This document shows, piece by piece, positions 1-11,789 of a stretch of DNA of 64,000 bases. This DNA is from Combretum micranthum. Lineage: Eukaryota > Streptophyta > Magnoliopsida > Myrtales > Combretaceae. The stretch is from assembly GCA_024138025.1 (NCBI GenBank), contig JAMXBD010001041.1, positions 434,001-498,000 on the forward strand, given 5' to 3'. Each line of letters opens with the position of its first letter. The first letter of the stretch is position 1. Made by a program: the position numbers and the translations under genes. The notes beneath the pieces are model-generated. The model did not search any database. It was given only the letters and a program-made list of their open reading frames with translations, and was not told the origin of the DNA.

Positions 1-67
1 CCATTTTGCCTCAATTTGTTTTATTTTCTTTTCTTTTTATAATATAAACAAACCCTAATTTACCTAC

Positions 68-75
68 TATAAATA
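68..75 (+). promoter_or_regulatory. LTR TATA box
   Basis: TATAAATA is followed within ~30 bp by a TC-rich stretch (CTCTCTCC), the usual layout of a plant LTR core promoter and transcription start. The equivalent position in the related LTRs of element B carries TATATAAA on the minus strand (32782-32789 and 40996-41003). It is probably inactive in this truncated copy. Confidence 0.55.
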
Positions 76-2078
76 CTCTTTTACATTCTCTCTCCTTCAT
101 TTACTTCTTTTGTTTAAAAAAAATTACACAAACCCTCTATATTCTTCCTCTCCTTGCCGTGACTTTCACCACCTCACACATACACACAAAAGTTCATTTC
201 TTCTTCATTTCCCTTCCATTTCAAGCCTTAGGTGATGAATGTTTAACTTGATTACCATTAAATCTTGTAATGGCAAGATTTTCATGAGTATTTTCACATT
301 AAGTCCCCATGAGCACTTGCTAGGGACAAGAAAATACTACTACATGAATATCAAGCCATCACAAGAGTAGATCTTGTGTTTAAATGTGTTTTCATCAAAT
401 GATCTTCATGTTCATGCACATAATAGTAGAGTAAAGTAGAGATCTTGCATAAAAATCCATATTCATGTTTTCAAACTCCATTTCATGCATCATAAGTAGT
501 AGATCTAGCATTTAAATGCTCATATTATACTTGACATTCTTGATTTCATGAATATTTTGTGTTTGAATGCATTAATGATCATAAAGGTTTTATCGTGTAT
601 ATATAAGTATGGTAGTTAGTAGATCTTTAGTTAGATGAGACAAGAAACTTAATAAGGAAAACTTTTGTTTGAAATGTCCAAATGAAAAATCGTATGACTT
701 CAAAACCATGTTTTAAAATCTCTTTTATCAACTCTAAAACTTGTGTTTTATATTAAACATGAAGGGTATAGGTAATAGATATCATTAAGTGTTGATTTTT
801 ATAAGTTGAAATGAGATTTGCTAAGAAAAGTATGCAAAACAAAGAGTAGAAATAATATATGAAATTTTGAGTTACTACTCAATTTAAGAAATTCGTAATT
901 TTGGATTATTGCCATAAAAACACCTATTTTCCAGACTCAAAATGAAATTTTTATTTAATAAATGAAGTCCTTAAGGATAGGTATAATAAAGCCTTAAATT
1001 TTAATGTATTAAACAAGTTTTTCCCAAAGAAATCATTCAAAAACTAAATTTCCAAAAATTCGAATTTTAGAATAAACCCTATTTGAAAACATGTTTACAA
1101 AGTATAAAATGGGAATTTTTATGTAGAAATGAGGTCTTAAGTAATAGATATAATGAAGATTCAATTCTAGCTAAGATAACTAGGAATTCAAAAGAAATAA
1201 GTCCAAAACAAATCGAGATGATCAAAGCTATGAACTAGTTTTCTTAAAAGAAAATAATCATGGAGTCTTACAAATAAAAAGTTTCTAAATTTTCCTTTTA
1301 GTAAATATTGTTAAGAGCATGCATACATTAAACTCATAACATGTCATTCATGATAGGAAATCATCAATATTGCATGTATAATTGATTTATCAAGTAGAAA
1401 CATTGCAAACATTTACAAAACTATTTTTCAGAATTGGAAATTGTTACTAATTAGAACTAATCCTATTGTTTTGTAACCCAAACATTATCAAAACTTGAAT
1501 ATAATATTATAATTAGATAGATCTTTCGAAGTAGATAGAAATTGATATATAATTTGCAAAATTCTGAATTAAAATGACCAAGTTATGGCCCTTTTAAGTC
1601 GGGACTTCCGCAAATAACGAGAATTGTGAATTTACTAGTTTTGTTAAATAGTTTGGATTAGTTAAGTGATGAAATACTTATTAGGGTATTTCTTCCTTTT
1701 TAGGTGATCCCGAAACCGACGAATCTTTACTATCGGATTATTATTACTAAAAGACCAGTGATCCATGACCGAATAAGTATTACTTCCGATTCCATTTATT
1801 GTATGTGATTATAATGATAGTTGCACTAGATATTTGGCAAAGATAAAATGGGTATGCATGATGGGGATGAATGGGAATTATATATAGTTGTTGTTGATAT
1901 GAGAAATTGAATATAAGAATATCGAAGCCGGGTGATTAACCATTGCTATAGATGAATTAGTATTGACTGTTTGCGATTATTGATTGATCACTTAAAGAAT
2001 TGGTATAATTGACTATTCGACATTGAAAATAAATGTGGACTCATTCATATCATAATGGAGATGGAGCATTAGCATTGG

Positions 2079-2220
2079 TTGGTTGTCCATGATCTTAGAT
2101 AATGTAAAAGTTGGTTGTCTATGATCCTAAATGGTGTAAAAGTTGGTTAATTGTGATCCATAAATGAATTAATGAGTTGGTTAATCGTGATCCACAAACG
2201 AATTTATCAGTTGGTTGACC
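2079..2220 (+). repeat. 32-34 bp minisatellite in LTR (about 5 copies)
   Basis: Imperfect units starting with TTGGTT begin at 2079, 2111, 2143, 2177 and 2211, giving spacings of 32, 32, 34 and 34 bp. Each unit includes a GATC-containing core. A matching but diverged array occurs at the same LTR position in the solo LTR (62766-62870) and, on the other strand, near 52560-52670 in element C. Confidence 0.75.
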
Positions 2221-2842
2221 GAGAACCTAAACAGCATATTGAGTAGTACCATAGTACGTTAATCTGCTAACTTGGGATGGAGGGCGTAAGTCCATCCACA
2301 TATGATTTCCGGCTGGTCATATGTTTGTTGGTTCCATATGTTTGATACATATCACTTATCTGGCTAATCACTTGTTTGTACGATGTGTTGTAAATGTGAT
2401 CTTGGAAGTTCTTACTCACTAAGCTAGTGTAGCTTACATCCCTACAGTTTTTATTTATTGCAGCACGAATTCATATGGCTTAGACCGAGACAACCTACAG
2501 CTTAGGTATAGGAGATAGGCGTTTCCTCTAGAAATTGTATTCAAATTTGTTTAGACTTCTGCAGGAAACCAAGAGACTTTGGATGAATGTAATAGATCTC
2601 TAATTAATATTCTTTTGCGGGGGAATGCCCCTTAGATTTTGTAACTAATTACTTATGTGCTTTGATTATTTTCTAATGCTATTGAATGCCAAATTAAACT
2701 CTTTAATTCCATCGGTTTGAGTATTCTATTGTCGTAAAGGGATGCTTTATCTATACAAGACTCCCAAAGGACTTGAGTAGTGATTCGTGAGTCTTATATG
2801 GCATGTGGTGGACTGTTACGTTTAGTACCCCTTGGGGCAACA

Positions 2843-3005
2843 AACTTAAAGATCAAAACTCTTATGTACTAGGTAAAACCAAGCTAAGCTAGAAGAACAA
2901 CGCCTATTATTGCTACCCCACTCATCAATGCTCACCTCCTAAGGAATTCATATCCTAGATCTAATAAGATTCAAAACTTATAGCTCTGATACCAAATAAG
3001 CTAGC
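2843..3005 (-). mobile_element. Internal leader and primer-binding site of element X
   Basis: On the minus strand, TTGGTATCAGAGC (2983-2995) lies 10 bp inside the LTR edge at 3006. It matches the plant tRNA-iMet primer-binding site used by most Copia and chromovirus elements. About 140 bp of untranslated leader follows before the sequence is cut by the Gypsy LTR ending at 2842. The leader is similar to 27540-27618, next to the second X-type LTR. No X coding region is present in the window. Confidence 0.7.
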
Positions 3006-4550
3006 TGTAATGCCCTAAATTAAAGGTATTACAACTTGTCACATGTCCTTCTCTTGTTAAGAACATGCTAAGGCTACAATATACTAAATCCACTAGTTAT
3101 TAATTTAAATCATCAAAAATATGATAAATTGATACTTTAAAATCTCATATAAAAATCTCAATATGTGATAAATCCAAAACTTCAAATCATCTAGAGGAAA
3201 AGAAACCTAATAACAAGTTCCATAAAGTTTTAAAATGTCAAATCTCAATATGTTCTCAATAACTATTTGTTGATTTCTCTCAAATGATGATTTTGATGAT
3301 AACAAAAAGGATTAAATGATTTCTTACATATTTGAATTAATGTGCAGATGTATATAAGATAAACTTATATAAGAAAGTATATAAGATGGTTGAAAATTTT
3401 CATTAAGAACAATTTGTATATCAGAAGGTTACTCAAAAGGTTCTATAATGAAATGCAAGTATATTCAAACTATCAGAAGGAACGTCAGAAGGTTAAAGAA
3501 CAAAATTAACATTACGTAGATTACATCTCATTATTATTTTTGAAGACCTAGCTCCAATGTTGAGTCTAATTTGGGTACTATGCTTAATGTGTTCCACAAA
3601 GTCGGTTCAAAATCTACAGGGATTAAAAATTCGAATATATGTTCTTTTTGAAGTTCATGAACACATTTTTGAAGAAGGACGACTTAGATTTGAAATTCAA
3701 TTTATAGAGTGAATTACATTTGGGGAGAAAGTTAGTATGCATAATATGAAGTACTTACAAAATACAATTCAGAAATTTATGGAATGTGTCCAATAATTTT
3801 TTGAAAATTCGAAGAATGTGGAAGGCTTGGATAGAGCATGAACACTACCAGACGATGAATTTGTGCAACTACAGATAATTTCAAGTCCAAATTTTCCATA
3901 TAAGATAAACCTACAAGTTGTTAGATATTTGGATTTATCTTCTAAAGCAGAGATTTCGAAGATTACTTCAAGAATTCAAAATCCAAATTGAGTAAACCAT
4001 ATGATAAACACGAGCTGATATTTTGAGGATCACGAGGAAATTTCACGCACAAAAATCTAGGACAAGCTTATCCATCTCCTCTTCTAGTCATTAGAGTAAA
4101 CAGGATTAAAAAGACAAAAAAACAAGATAGAAGAATGAACAATAACAACAATGTGATAATTACCTTGCAACAGTGATCAAAGCTCTTTACGTGAAAAACT
4201 GTCATAGTCTTTGGTTATTTTTTAAGCGAATTCTTTTGAAGAAACTTAACTTTTATTCCTCTTGATTTGATTTTACACTTTTAGTGTGATTTGAGAGTTA
4301 CAAGTAGGCTTAGTTGATTGATTGATTAGGAGAATCAAGCTAAGTGAATTGTAGCCAAAGAGAATTAGCAAGAACTTCTTGTAACTTTTATTGATTTGAT
4401 TGGATAGTGGAACACAACCGGTGAGGAATACTAGGACCCTGGATTAGAGTTGGAAAAGAGGATTGACGCTCGAGGTGGAACCTCTATATATCGATTTGCA
4501 CTTTCTACTCCCTATCCTCTTTAATTTCATGATTTGTTGTTTATATTTTA

Positions 4551-7500
4551 TGTAAACCCCAGTTTTCTTATAATCGAGTGAAACTGTATATCGGAAATCA
4601 AAACCCTAAATAAGATTAGTACAAGCAACCAAGGAACCTAATTCCGGCTTTTCCTCGATTTCTATATAAAAGAACCTCTATAAGATAAATTAATGTGGAT
4701 TATTGTTTTATAGTATATTTCAAACCAAACAAAATTTTGATTTTGAAAAATTTTCTATTCTGTGCTTTCCTGAGCTTTATTACGGAAAAGCAAACCCCGA
4801 AACTAGAAACTCAGAAAAATATTCCAGAATACTCGTTAGAACCGGAATTTTATAAAGATTCCAAAAATATATGTTTTATAATTTTTTGGGTTATAAAAAT
4901 TACAGTTATAGCCTTTTTCCCGTATTTTTCTTACTATCGATAAAGTAAATGTCTTATCTACTATTTATTACTATTCACAAGTATAACCTTCTATACACAC
5001 ACCCATACCTTAGTCTTACATCCTTACAACCACTCAATTATATTTTCCTTTCCAAAAAATTTTGTCTCTTAACAAATTATTACATTTAATACAATTTATT
5101 ACACAAATTTAAATTTCAAATAAAATCAAACACTCCCTCTCTTACACACCTACATGGCCGGTGCATTTTTCCCCAATTTCCCCTAATTGTTTTATTTTTC
5201 TCCTTCACATTTACTTCATGTGTTCTAAAAGCTCTCAAAACTCTCCATTTCTCTCCTCTATGCCGTGATACCGTAGCTCCACCACACACACACACAACAC
5301 AAGCTTCAATCTTCTCCATTTCTCATCTATTTCAAGCCTTAAGTGATGATTCCTAAGCCTTACCACCATTTAATCTTGTAATGGCAAGATTATTCATCAG
5401 TATTTTCACTCAAAGTCCCCATGAGCTCTTGCTAGGGACAAAGAAAATGCTACTACATGAATATCAAGCCATCACAAGAGTAGATCTTGTGTTTGATCAA
5501 GTTTTTGTTGAGGATATTTCATGTTCATGCATGTAGAGTGGAGTAAAGTAGAGATCTAGCATAAAAATTTCATGTTCATGCTTTAAAACTTCATTTCATA
5601 CATCATAAGTAGTAGATCTAGCTTTTAGATTGTTAAACCATGCTTGATATTCATGATCTTATGGATGATTTATATTTTCATGCATTCATACTCATGAAGG
5701 CTTTGTTCTAGATATATAGATGTGGTATTTGGTAGATCTTTAGGTGAATAAAGCAAGGAACTTGTAAGGAAAAAGTTTTTGTTTGAAATATTCAAAGACA
5801 AATTCGTATGGTTTCAAAGGCCTATTTTGAAAACCCTTTTATCAACTTTAAAACTCATGGTTTATGTGGAAAATGAAGGATATAGGTAATATGTATCATT
5901 AGGTAGTAATTTTTATAAGTTGAAATGAGTTTTGATGAGATTAATGTATCAAACAAGAAGTGGAATTTAGATGGAAAAATTTTGAGTTAGTAGTCAACAT
6001 ATGAAATTCGTAATTTTGAATGTAGCCCATAAGAACACCTATCATCTAAGCTCAAAATAGAAGTTTTATGTATAAAATGGAGTCCTTCAGTAATAGGTAT
6101 CTTAAAGTCCTAAGTTTTAATGCATTAAACAACTTTTCCCAAAAGAATCACTCAAAAATTTAATTTCAAGAAATTCGGATTTTTGGATAAACCCTATTTG
6201 AAAGCATATTTGCAAAGTGTAGAATGCAAGTTTTTATGTAGAAATGAAGGCTTGGGTAATAGGTATAATAAAGACTCAATTTAGATAAGGATAAATTGAT
6301 TTTCTTAAGGAAATAACTTCAAAACAAAGGAGATAGTCAAAGTTAGGAAACTAGTTTTCATGAAAGTATGTAGTCATAGATCTTCACAAATAAGAAGTTT
6401 CTTAAGTTTCCTTTTAGTAAATAATTTCAAAATCATGCATGCATCAAGTTCATATCATATCACTCATGATAGGAAATCATCGATATTGCATGTGTAGTTA
6501 AGCTATAGGCAAGAAATATCACAAGCATCCGCAAAACTATTTTCGGAATTGACGTTTTCGAACGACCAGGACTGATGCCTCTGTTTCTTGACCTAAATAT
6601 TTTTGAAACTTGAAAATAATATTAGGAATAGATAGATCTTTCAAAGTAGATAGAAATCGATATATTATATGCTCAATTCTGAGTTAAAATGAGTTAGATA
6701 TGGTCATTTAAAGTTGGGACTTTATCTTATGCGGAAATTGACGAACTTAGTAGTTAGAATTGTTAATGTAAACCCTTGTTTTTCAAGTAACCAAGATAAC
6801 TCAAGAACCGGAAACCAAAACCCTAAACCGTAATAGATTTAGACTGGAGTGAGAACTAGGAACCCTAATTCCGGCTTTTCCTCGGTTTCCAATTAATAAA
6901 TTTTTATAAGAAAATTTAATTTTGAATATAGTTCTTGATTATATTTCAAAACAAGAAAAGATCAAATTTTAAGAAAATTTCAATTCCCGGTCATCCCGAG
7001 ACCCATTATAGAAAAGCGTGCCCCGAAATTAGAATTTCAAAAATTTACTTGTAAGTACTCATTTGAATCGAAATAAAATAAGGATTTCAAAAATATAAAT
7101 TTCATAATTTTTCGACTTATGAAAAATACAGTTATAGCCTTCTTATTCGTATTTTTATTACTACCAGTAATTAAGTTATCTTTGATTACTATTCATTACT
7201 ATTCATAAGTACAACCTATGACTACTCACAAGTACACCCTATTCTTACAACCACTCAATTCCTTTTCTTTTCCAAGGACTTTTGTTTCCAAATAATTATT
7301 ATAAGTTATGTCACTTTATGTACATCCATCAAAACAAATCAAACACAAATCAATCAAAACAAGTTAATCAAAAATCAAACCCAACACCCCGATAGTTTTG
7401 TTGTGATGTTCCTATTTTTTTTGTTGTTCTGAGAGAACACATTTCACATGGTTATCTTTTGGATGAAGGAGCTTTTGAAGAAGTCGGGACCTAGCTAGAG

Positions 7501-7824
7501 GCGTGGACTTCTAGAAAAATCTCTTTTACATAAACCCTAATGATTGTAATATGGTTTAGACCGAATAGACTTCTATTATTATTTTTGATGGGGGTATGCC
7601 CCCCTTGACTTTTGTAAAGACTTAATTTATCTCATTGCGATTTCTATTCTTAATGCTAATGTATGCCTTCTTTAAACTATTCGATTCAAAGTGTGATCCT
7701 AAAAGTTGTGCAAGTACACCTTACACCCGATATAAACTTATGGGATGACTAAGGTTGTCATACTTAAGTTTAAATATCGAGTGTGGTGGACTGTAGCGTT
7801 TTGGGTACCATTTGGAGCGTGACA
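4551..7824 (+). mobile_element. Rearranged Tekay-like LTR remnant inserted in the Copia LTR
   Basis: The insert begins TGTAAACCCC and ends GAGCGTGACA, flanked by TSD TTTTA (4546-4550 and 7825-7829). It is not a simple solo LTR. A second LTR start, TGTAAACCC, occurs at 6767, directly after an LTR that stops short of its normal 3' block. The second LTR is also shortened, jumping near 7380 from leader-type sequence to terminal-block sequence. The simplest reading is a complete insertion that lost the 3' part of its 5' LTR, all internal sequence, and the middle of its 3' LTR. ~165-bp monomer starts are at 5803, 6007 and 6174. Confidence 0.82.
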
Positions 7825-8119
7825 TTTTATATGTATGATATATGCTCAGAAGGTTAATCAGAAAGTAACTTGCATATAGTTTCTTAATCAGAAGGTTTGT
7901 CAGAGAGTAACTCACTTATATTTTGTTAATCAAAGAATTAGTCAGAAGGTTTCTGGGAGTAAATTGTTTTGAATTGATATTTGGTTTTTCATGAGCTTAA
8001 GCAAATCATTTTGATTCGAATTATTGTGCAAAGTTTTTATTTTTAAGTTTATTGTTTTAAGAAAGTTTCAAAGCCATTTTAATTCAAATTTTTTAAAAGT
8101 AAATTTTATAACCAATTCA

Positions 8120-8137
8120 CCCCCCCCCCCCCCCCCC
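8120..8137 (+). repeat. C18 homopolymer near the end of the 5' LTR
   Basis: Eighteen consecutive C residues lie 23 bp before the LTR end and PBS. The partner LTR has 7 C at the same place (around 17196-17202), so the tract expanded after insertion or is a sequencing error. Confidence 0.9.
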
Positions 8138-8161
8138 TTGGTTATCTTTTGGGACCAACAA

Positions 8162-8176
8162 TTGGTATCAGAGCAG
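8162..8176 (+). promoter_or_regulatory. Primer-binding site of the SIRE element (tRNA-iMet type)
   Basis: TTGGTATCAGAGCAG begins one base after the 5' LTR. It matches the conserved complement of the plant initiator-methionine tRNA 3' end that primes minus-strand synthesis. Confidence 0.9.
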
Positions 8177-8209
8177 TGTTCATATACTTTATTTAAGTGA
8201 TCTTTTCAA

Positions 8210-9975
8210 ATGGATAAAAACAATATTACTATTAACCGAGCTCCATACTTTAATAGAACAAATTATCTATATTGGAAAATGCACATGTCTACTTATATAA
8301 AAGCTAATGACTATGGATCTTGGTAGGTAATTGCTTTTGAGAGACACAAGTGACCTTGACTGATGATGCCAGCTTCACTGATGAAGAATTAAAGCTCATT
8401 GAGAAGAATAATAAGGCAAAGAATCTCTTACTCACAACAATAGCTCCTTCTAAATTTTATTTAATTTCTTCTTGTGAAACTGCAAAAGACATTTGGGATA
8501 CCTTGTCCAAAACTTATGAAGGAACTAATACTATTAAGGAAACAAAGATAAATTCATTGTTACAACAATATGAATTGCTCAAAATAAAACCTGATGAGAA
8601 AATAAAAGAGGCTTTTAATCGCTTTATTGTTGTAACAAATGAACTAACCTCTCTTGGAAAGAAAATGGATGATTCTGATCTTGTTAGAAAGATACTCAGA
8701 ATATTGCCAAAGTCATGGGATGCTAAAAAGACAGCAATTAAAGAAGCCCAACACTTGAACAAGTTAACTCTCAGTCAACTAAGGGAAAAATTGCTAGCTT
8801 ATGAATCACATATTAACACAACTAAGGAAGCTGAAGGAAGCTCAAGTGCAATAGCATTCAAAGCAAGGAAAGCCACAAGTGACGAAATTGACTCCGATGA
8901 TGATGACATTGAAGAAAGTGTCAGCATGCTTGCAAGAAGATTAAACAAGTTCTTTAAAGGTAAGAAATTTAATAACTTTAATAAAACTAACAAGTTTAGT
9001 GCAGGAAGGAATTACAAAGAAAAGGAGGAAAAGAAAGAAAGAAAGAAAGGAGATCGTGTGTTATGAATGTAAACAACCAGGTCACATCAAATATGAGTGT
9101 CCAATCTTGAAGAAGAAAATGAAGAAATTCAAGAAGAAAAGCCGTGCTATGATGGCAACGTGGAGTGATCTTGATGCATCAGAGAGTGAATCAGAGGATT
9201 CAAGTGAAAATGAAGAGGAAGCCAACTTATGCTTAATGGCAGTGTCTAAGGTACACTCTGATTCCGATGAAGAAATAAATGAAAATGATATGTATTCTGA
9301 AATAAAAAACTACTTAAGGCAATTAAAAAGGCAGATTTGAAAATAACTAAACTAAATGTTGAAAACAAAGCTCTTAAGAATGAGAAAGATGTTATACGAC
9401 AAACTAATAAATTACTCATTGATGAAAACGATATTTTGAAGAATGACAATGAGAAATTATTTGTCAAAATCGATGTTTTAAAGAAAGAAAATGAAGTTTT
9501 GAAAATCGAAATCAAGGATTTGAAAAGCCATGTCGAAGATCTATCACAGTCCATTAAGAATACGTTCAATATATTTAACGAGAGTGACAAGAAATTGAAT
9601 ATGCTAATTAGTAGTCAAAGACCTTCATTTATAAAACATGGACTTGGATATGAATCTGGGAGTTCAACAAATAATTTGAAAAAGACAATTTTTATTAAAG
9701 AAAACAAAACAGTAAATAGGCAAGCTGCTGTACAAACTGATAAACGTAATAATAGTAACAGCAGAAGGCACATCAGAAGTTATGCTCAACAAAGCTATCC
9801 TATCAGAAGGTATGTTAGAGGAAACAGGTATGCATATAATGATTATCTAACATAAAATTATTATCAAAAGGGAAATCAAAGGTATCATAAACATCCATAT
9901 GCATGTTCATTTTGTAATAGAAAAGGTCATATTGAAAAATATTATTTCTATAAAAGAAACAAGCTCGGTACACAT
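8210..9975 (+). pseudogene. gag: SIRE gag (capsid and nucleocapsid), broken
   Basis: Gag packages element RNA in cytoplasmic virus-like particles. ATG at 8210 starts MDKNNITINRAPYF, the typical Copia gag opening, with WK before an in-frame stop near 8325. The capsid-like part continues at 8350-9066 (KAKNLLL..., then TAKDIWDTL, the UBN2-like gag core). A frameshift leads into 8999-9340, with the zinc knuckle CYECKQPGHIKYEC at about 9058-9099 and an acidic Ser/Glu-rich tail. Region 9337-9855 is Lys/Glu/Asn-rich and coiled-coil-like. A second knuckle near 9904-9945 (CSFCNRKGHIEKYY) has lost its last Cys. At least one stop and two frame changes make it non-functional. Confidence 0.85.
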
Positions 9976-10083
9976 TAAGTTAAGAAACAAGATAAGACGA
10001 GCTTGACTTATCAAGGACCCAAGTTTGTTTGGGCTCCTAAAAGGGTTTGATCACCTTTTGTTTTTTATTTGTAGGAACAAGGA

Positions 10084-10270
10084 GCAAAAATAAAAGGAAC
10101 ATGGTACTTGGACAGTGGATGTTCAGGCCACATGACTGAAGATGCTTCCTTGTTCACTAGCATAACTTGGAAAGAAAAAGGGTATGTGAGATTTGGTGAT
10201 GACAGCCGTGGTAAAATAATTGGAACAGGTACAATTGGTCATCCTCCATACATGATTGAAAATGTCTTTT
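10084..10270 (+). pseudogene. SIRE aspartic protease
   Basis: The retropepsin domain cleaves the Gag-Pol polyprotein. The active-site segment reads WYLDSGCSGHMTED, with the catalytic Asp codon at 10111-10113; D-S-G-C-S-H-M is the Copia protease signature. It is followed by VRFGDDSRGKIIGTGT, the conserved second half. The frame is open over this short stretch, but it is joined upstream and downstream only through frame changes, so no polyprotein could be made. Confidence 0.8.
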
Positions 10271-11543
10271 GGTTAAAGGATTAAAACATAATGTTTTAAG
10301 TATAAGTCAATTATGTGATAAAGGCTATAAAATGAATTTTGAGAAAAACAAATGTTTTGCATATAATTCTAATGGAGTTAAACTGTTTGAAGGATTTAGA
10401 AAAAGAAATGTATATCTAATTACACCATCTGATATGAATGTTGAATGTTGCTTTTTGACTATGAATGACAGTATTTATGTATGGCATAAGAAACTAGGCC
10501 ATATGAATTTTAATCATTTGGAAAAGTTATCTAAAAAGAATATTATTGTTGGTTTACCAAAATCAATATAAAGCATGATGTTAAATGTTTAACTTGTTTA
10601 AAGAATAAAATGGTCTCAATTTCACATAAAAGCATAAATTTGATTTCAACAAAAAGACCTCTTGAGCTTTTACATCTTGATTTATTTGGACCTACTAGAA
10701 CATTAAGTCTAGGAGGAAATAAATATGGTCTTGTAATAGTAGATGATTTTTCAAGGTATACATGGGTGTTTTTCTTAAAGCATAAATCAGAAACTTTTGA
10801 GATTTTTCTAAAATTTGCTAAACAGATACAAAATGAAAAGGGTTTTTCCATTATTTCTTTAAAATGATCATGGTACAGAATTTGATAATTCATCATTTAC
10901 TTCTTTTTGTGAAGAACATGGAATAAATCATAATTTTTCTGCACCATATATACCTCAACAAAATGGGGTAGTCGAAAGAAAGAATAGAACAATACAAGAA
11001 ATGACACGTTCTATGTTGAATAAATCGATTTTTCTGGCTATACACCTCAACAAAATGGGGTAGTGGAAAGAAAGAATAGAACAATACAAGAAATAACACG
11101 TTCTATGTTGAATGAAAGTGGAATAGCTGAATATTTTTGGGCTGAAGCTATTGCAACTGCTTGTTATATCATGAACAGAGTATACATTAGACCTCATACT
11201 ACAAAAACATCATATGACTTATTTCGTGGTAAAAAACCATCTGTTTCATATTTTCATGTGTTTGGTTGTACACTTTGTGAAAAAGAATGCACATAATCTT
11301 GGGAAGTTTGATGAAGGGTCAGATGAAGCAATTTTTCTAGGATATTCACAACATAGCAAAGCATATCATGTTTTTAACAAAACAACAAACATAGTTGAAG
11401 AATCTATTAATATATATTTTATTGATGTAAAAGATGATTTTGATGATGATGATATGTATACATATGTTAAAAAAAATAATGGCATGAATTCTGAAACAAA
11501 ATCAGAAAGTAAACCGAAGAAATGCAAAAACCCAATACATTAG
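10269..11543 (+). pseudogene. SIRE pre-integrase and integrase, with internal duplication
   Basis: Integrase inserts the cDNA into chromosomes. Segment 10269-10571 holds the pre-integrase region (LKHNVLSISQLCDKGY) and the first half of the HHCC finger (WHKKLGHMNFNHL). A frameshift follows, then KCLTC supplies the two Cys. The catalytic core shows the first Asp in LHLDLFGP, the second in VIVDDFSRYTW, and the Glu in VVERKNR. The last motif occurs twice because of a 92-bp tandem duplication (10926-11113), which also shifts the frame. Segment 11063-11543 continues with the usual AEAIATACYIMNR and FGCT region, again shifted. It cannot be functional. Confidence 0.85.
10926..11113 (+). repeat. 92-bp tandem duplication in the integrase core
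   Basis: About 70 bp ending at 11021 recurs ending at 11113 with only a few mismatches. The upstream ~22 bp are also recognisable in both copies with small indels. The offset of 92 bp is not a multiple of three, so the duplication breaks the reading frame. Confidence 0.85.
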
Positions 11544-11789
11544 AAGGTAAGGCAGAAGGTAATCTGGAAAGAGAATTAAAAGCTAACACGTCAGAAGATA
11601 GGGTAAAAGGTAACCTCGAATTAAATATTAACAACCCTGAAAGTTCAAAAGCATGGAAATATAAATCTTCACATCCACCTAGCTTAACTATTGGTAATAT
11701 AGAATCTGGAACTGGAACTAGATCTAAATTACAAGTGCTTGAAAAGTCTTTTTGCTTTGATATCAGAAATAGAACCAAGTAACGTAGAA

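Larger units (their letters stand above)
1..2842 (+). mobile_element. Ty3/Gypsy (Tekay-like) LTR, 5' part outside the window
   Basis: This is the 3' part of a long LTR of the same family as the LTRs at 51961-55378 and 57969-63484. The order of landmarks is the same in all of them: TC-rich leader, AGATCT-containing motifs, three diverged ~165-bp monomers beginning near 690, 892 and 1059, the conserved block around 1560-1610, a short minisatellite, and a terminal block ending CCCCTTGGGGCAACA. Family members normally end GGGGCGTGACA, so the last bases here are altered. It interrupts the internal leader of minus-strand element X. The left TSD copy lies outside the window, so I cannot tell whether this is a solo LTR or part of an element. 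Confidence 0.85.
3268..8160 (+). repeat. 5' LTR of the SIRE element, split by 4551-7824
   Basis: It matches the 3' LTR (15616-17228) along its whole length except for a 3.27-kb insertion after 4550. Its two parts are 3268-4550 and 7825-8160. Removing the insertion and one TTTTA copy leaves ~1.6 kb, the same as the 3' LTR. Near its end a C-run has expanded from 7 bases (3' LTR) to 18. Confidence 0.92.

Noticed and set aside
2983..2995. tRNA gene, because TTGGTATCAGAGC matches an initiator tRNA 3' end
   Set aside because: Only the 3' end complement is present, always next to an LTR edge. These are primer-binding sites, and no cloverleaf can be drawn.
4695..4943. 82-codon open frame
   Set aside because: It lies wholly within a Tekay-type LTR U3. 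The same stretch is non-coding and differently framed in the other copies.
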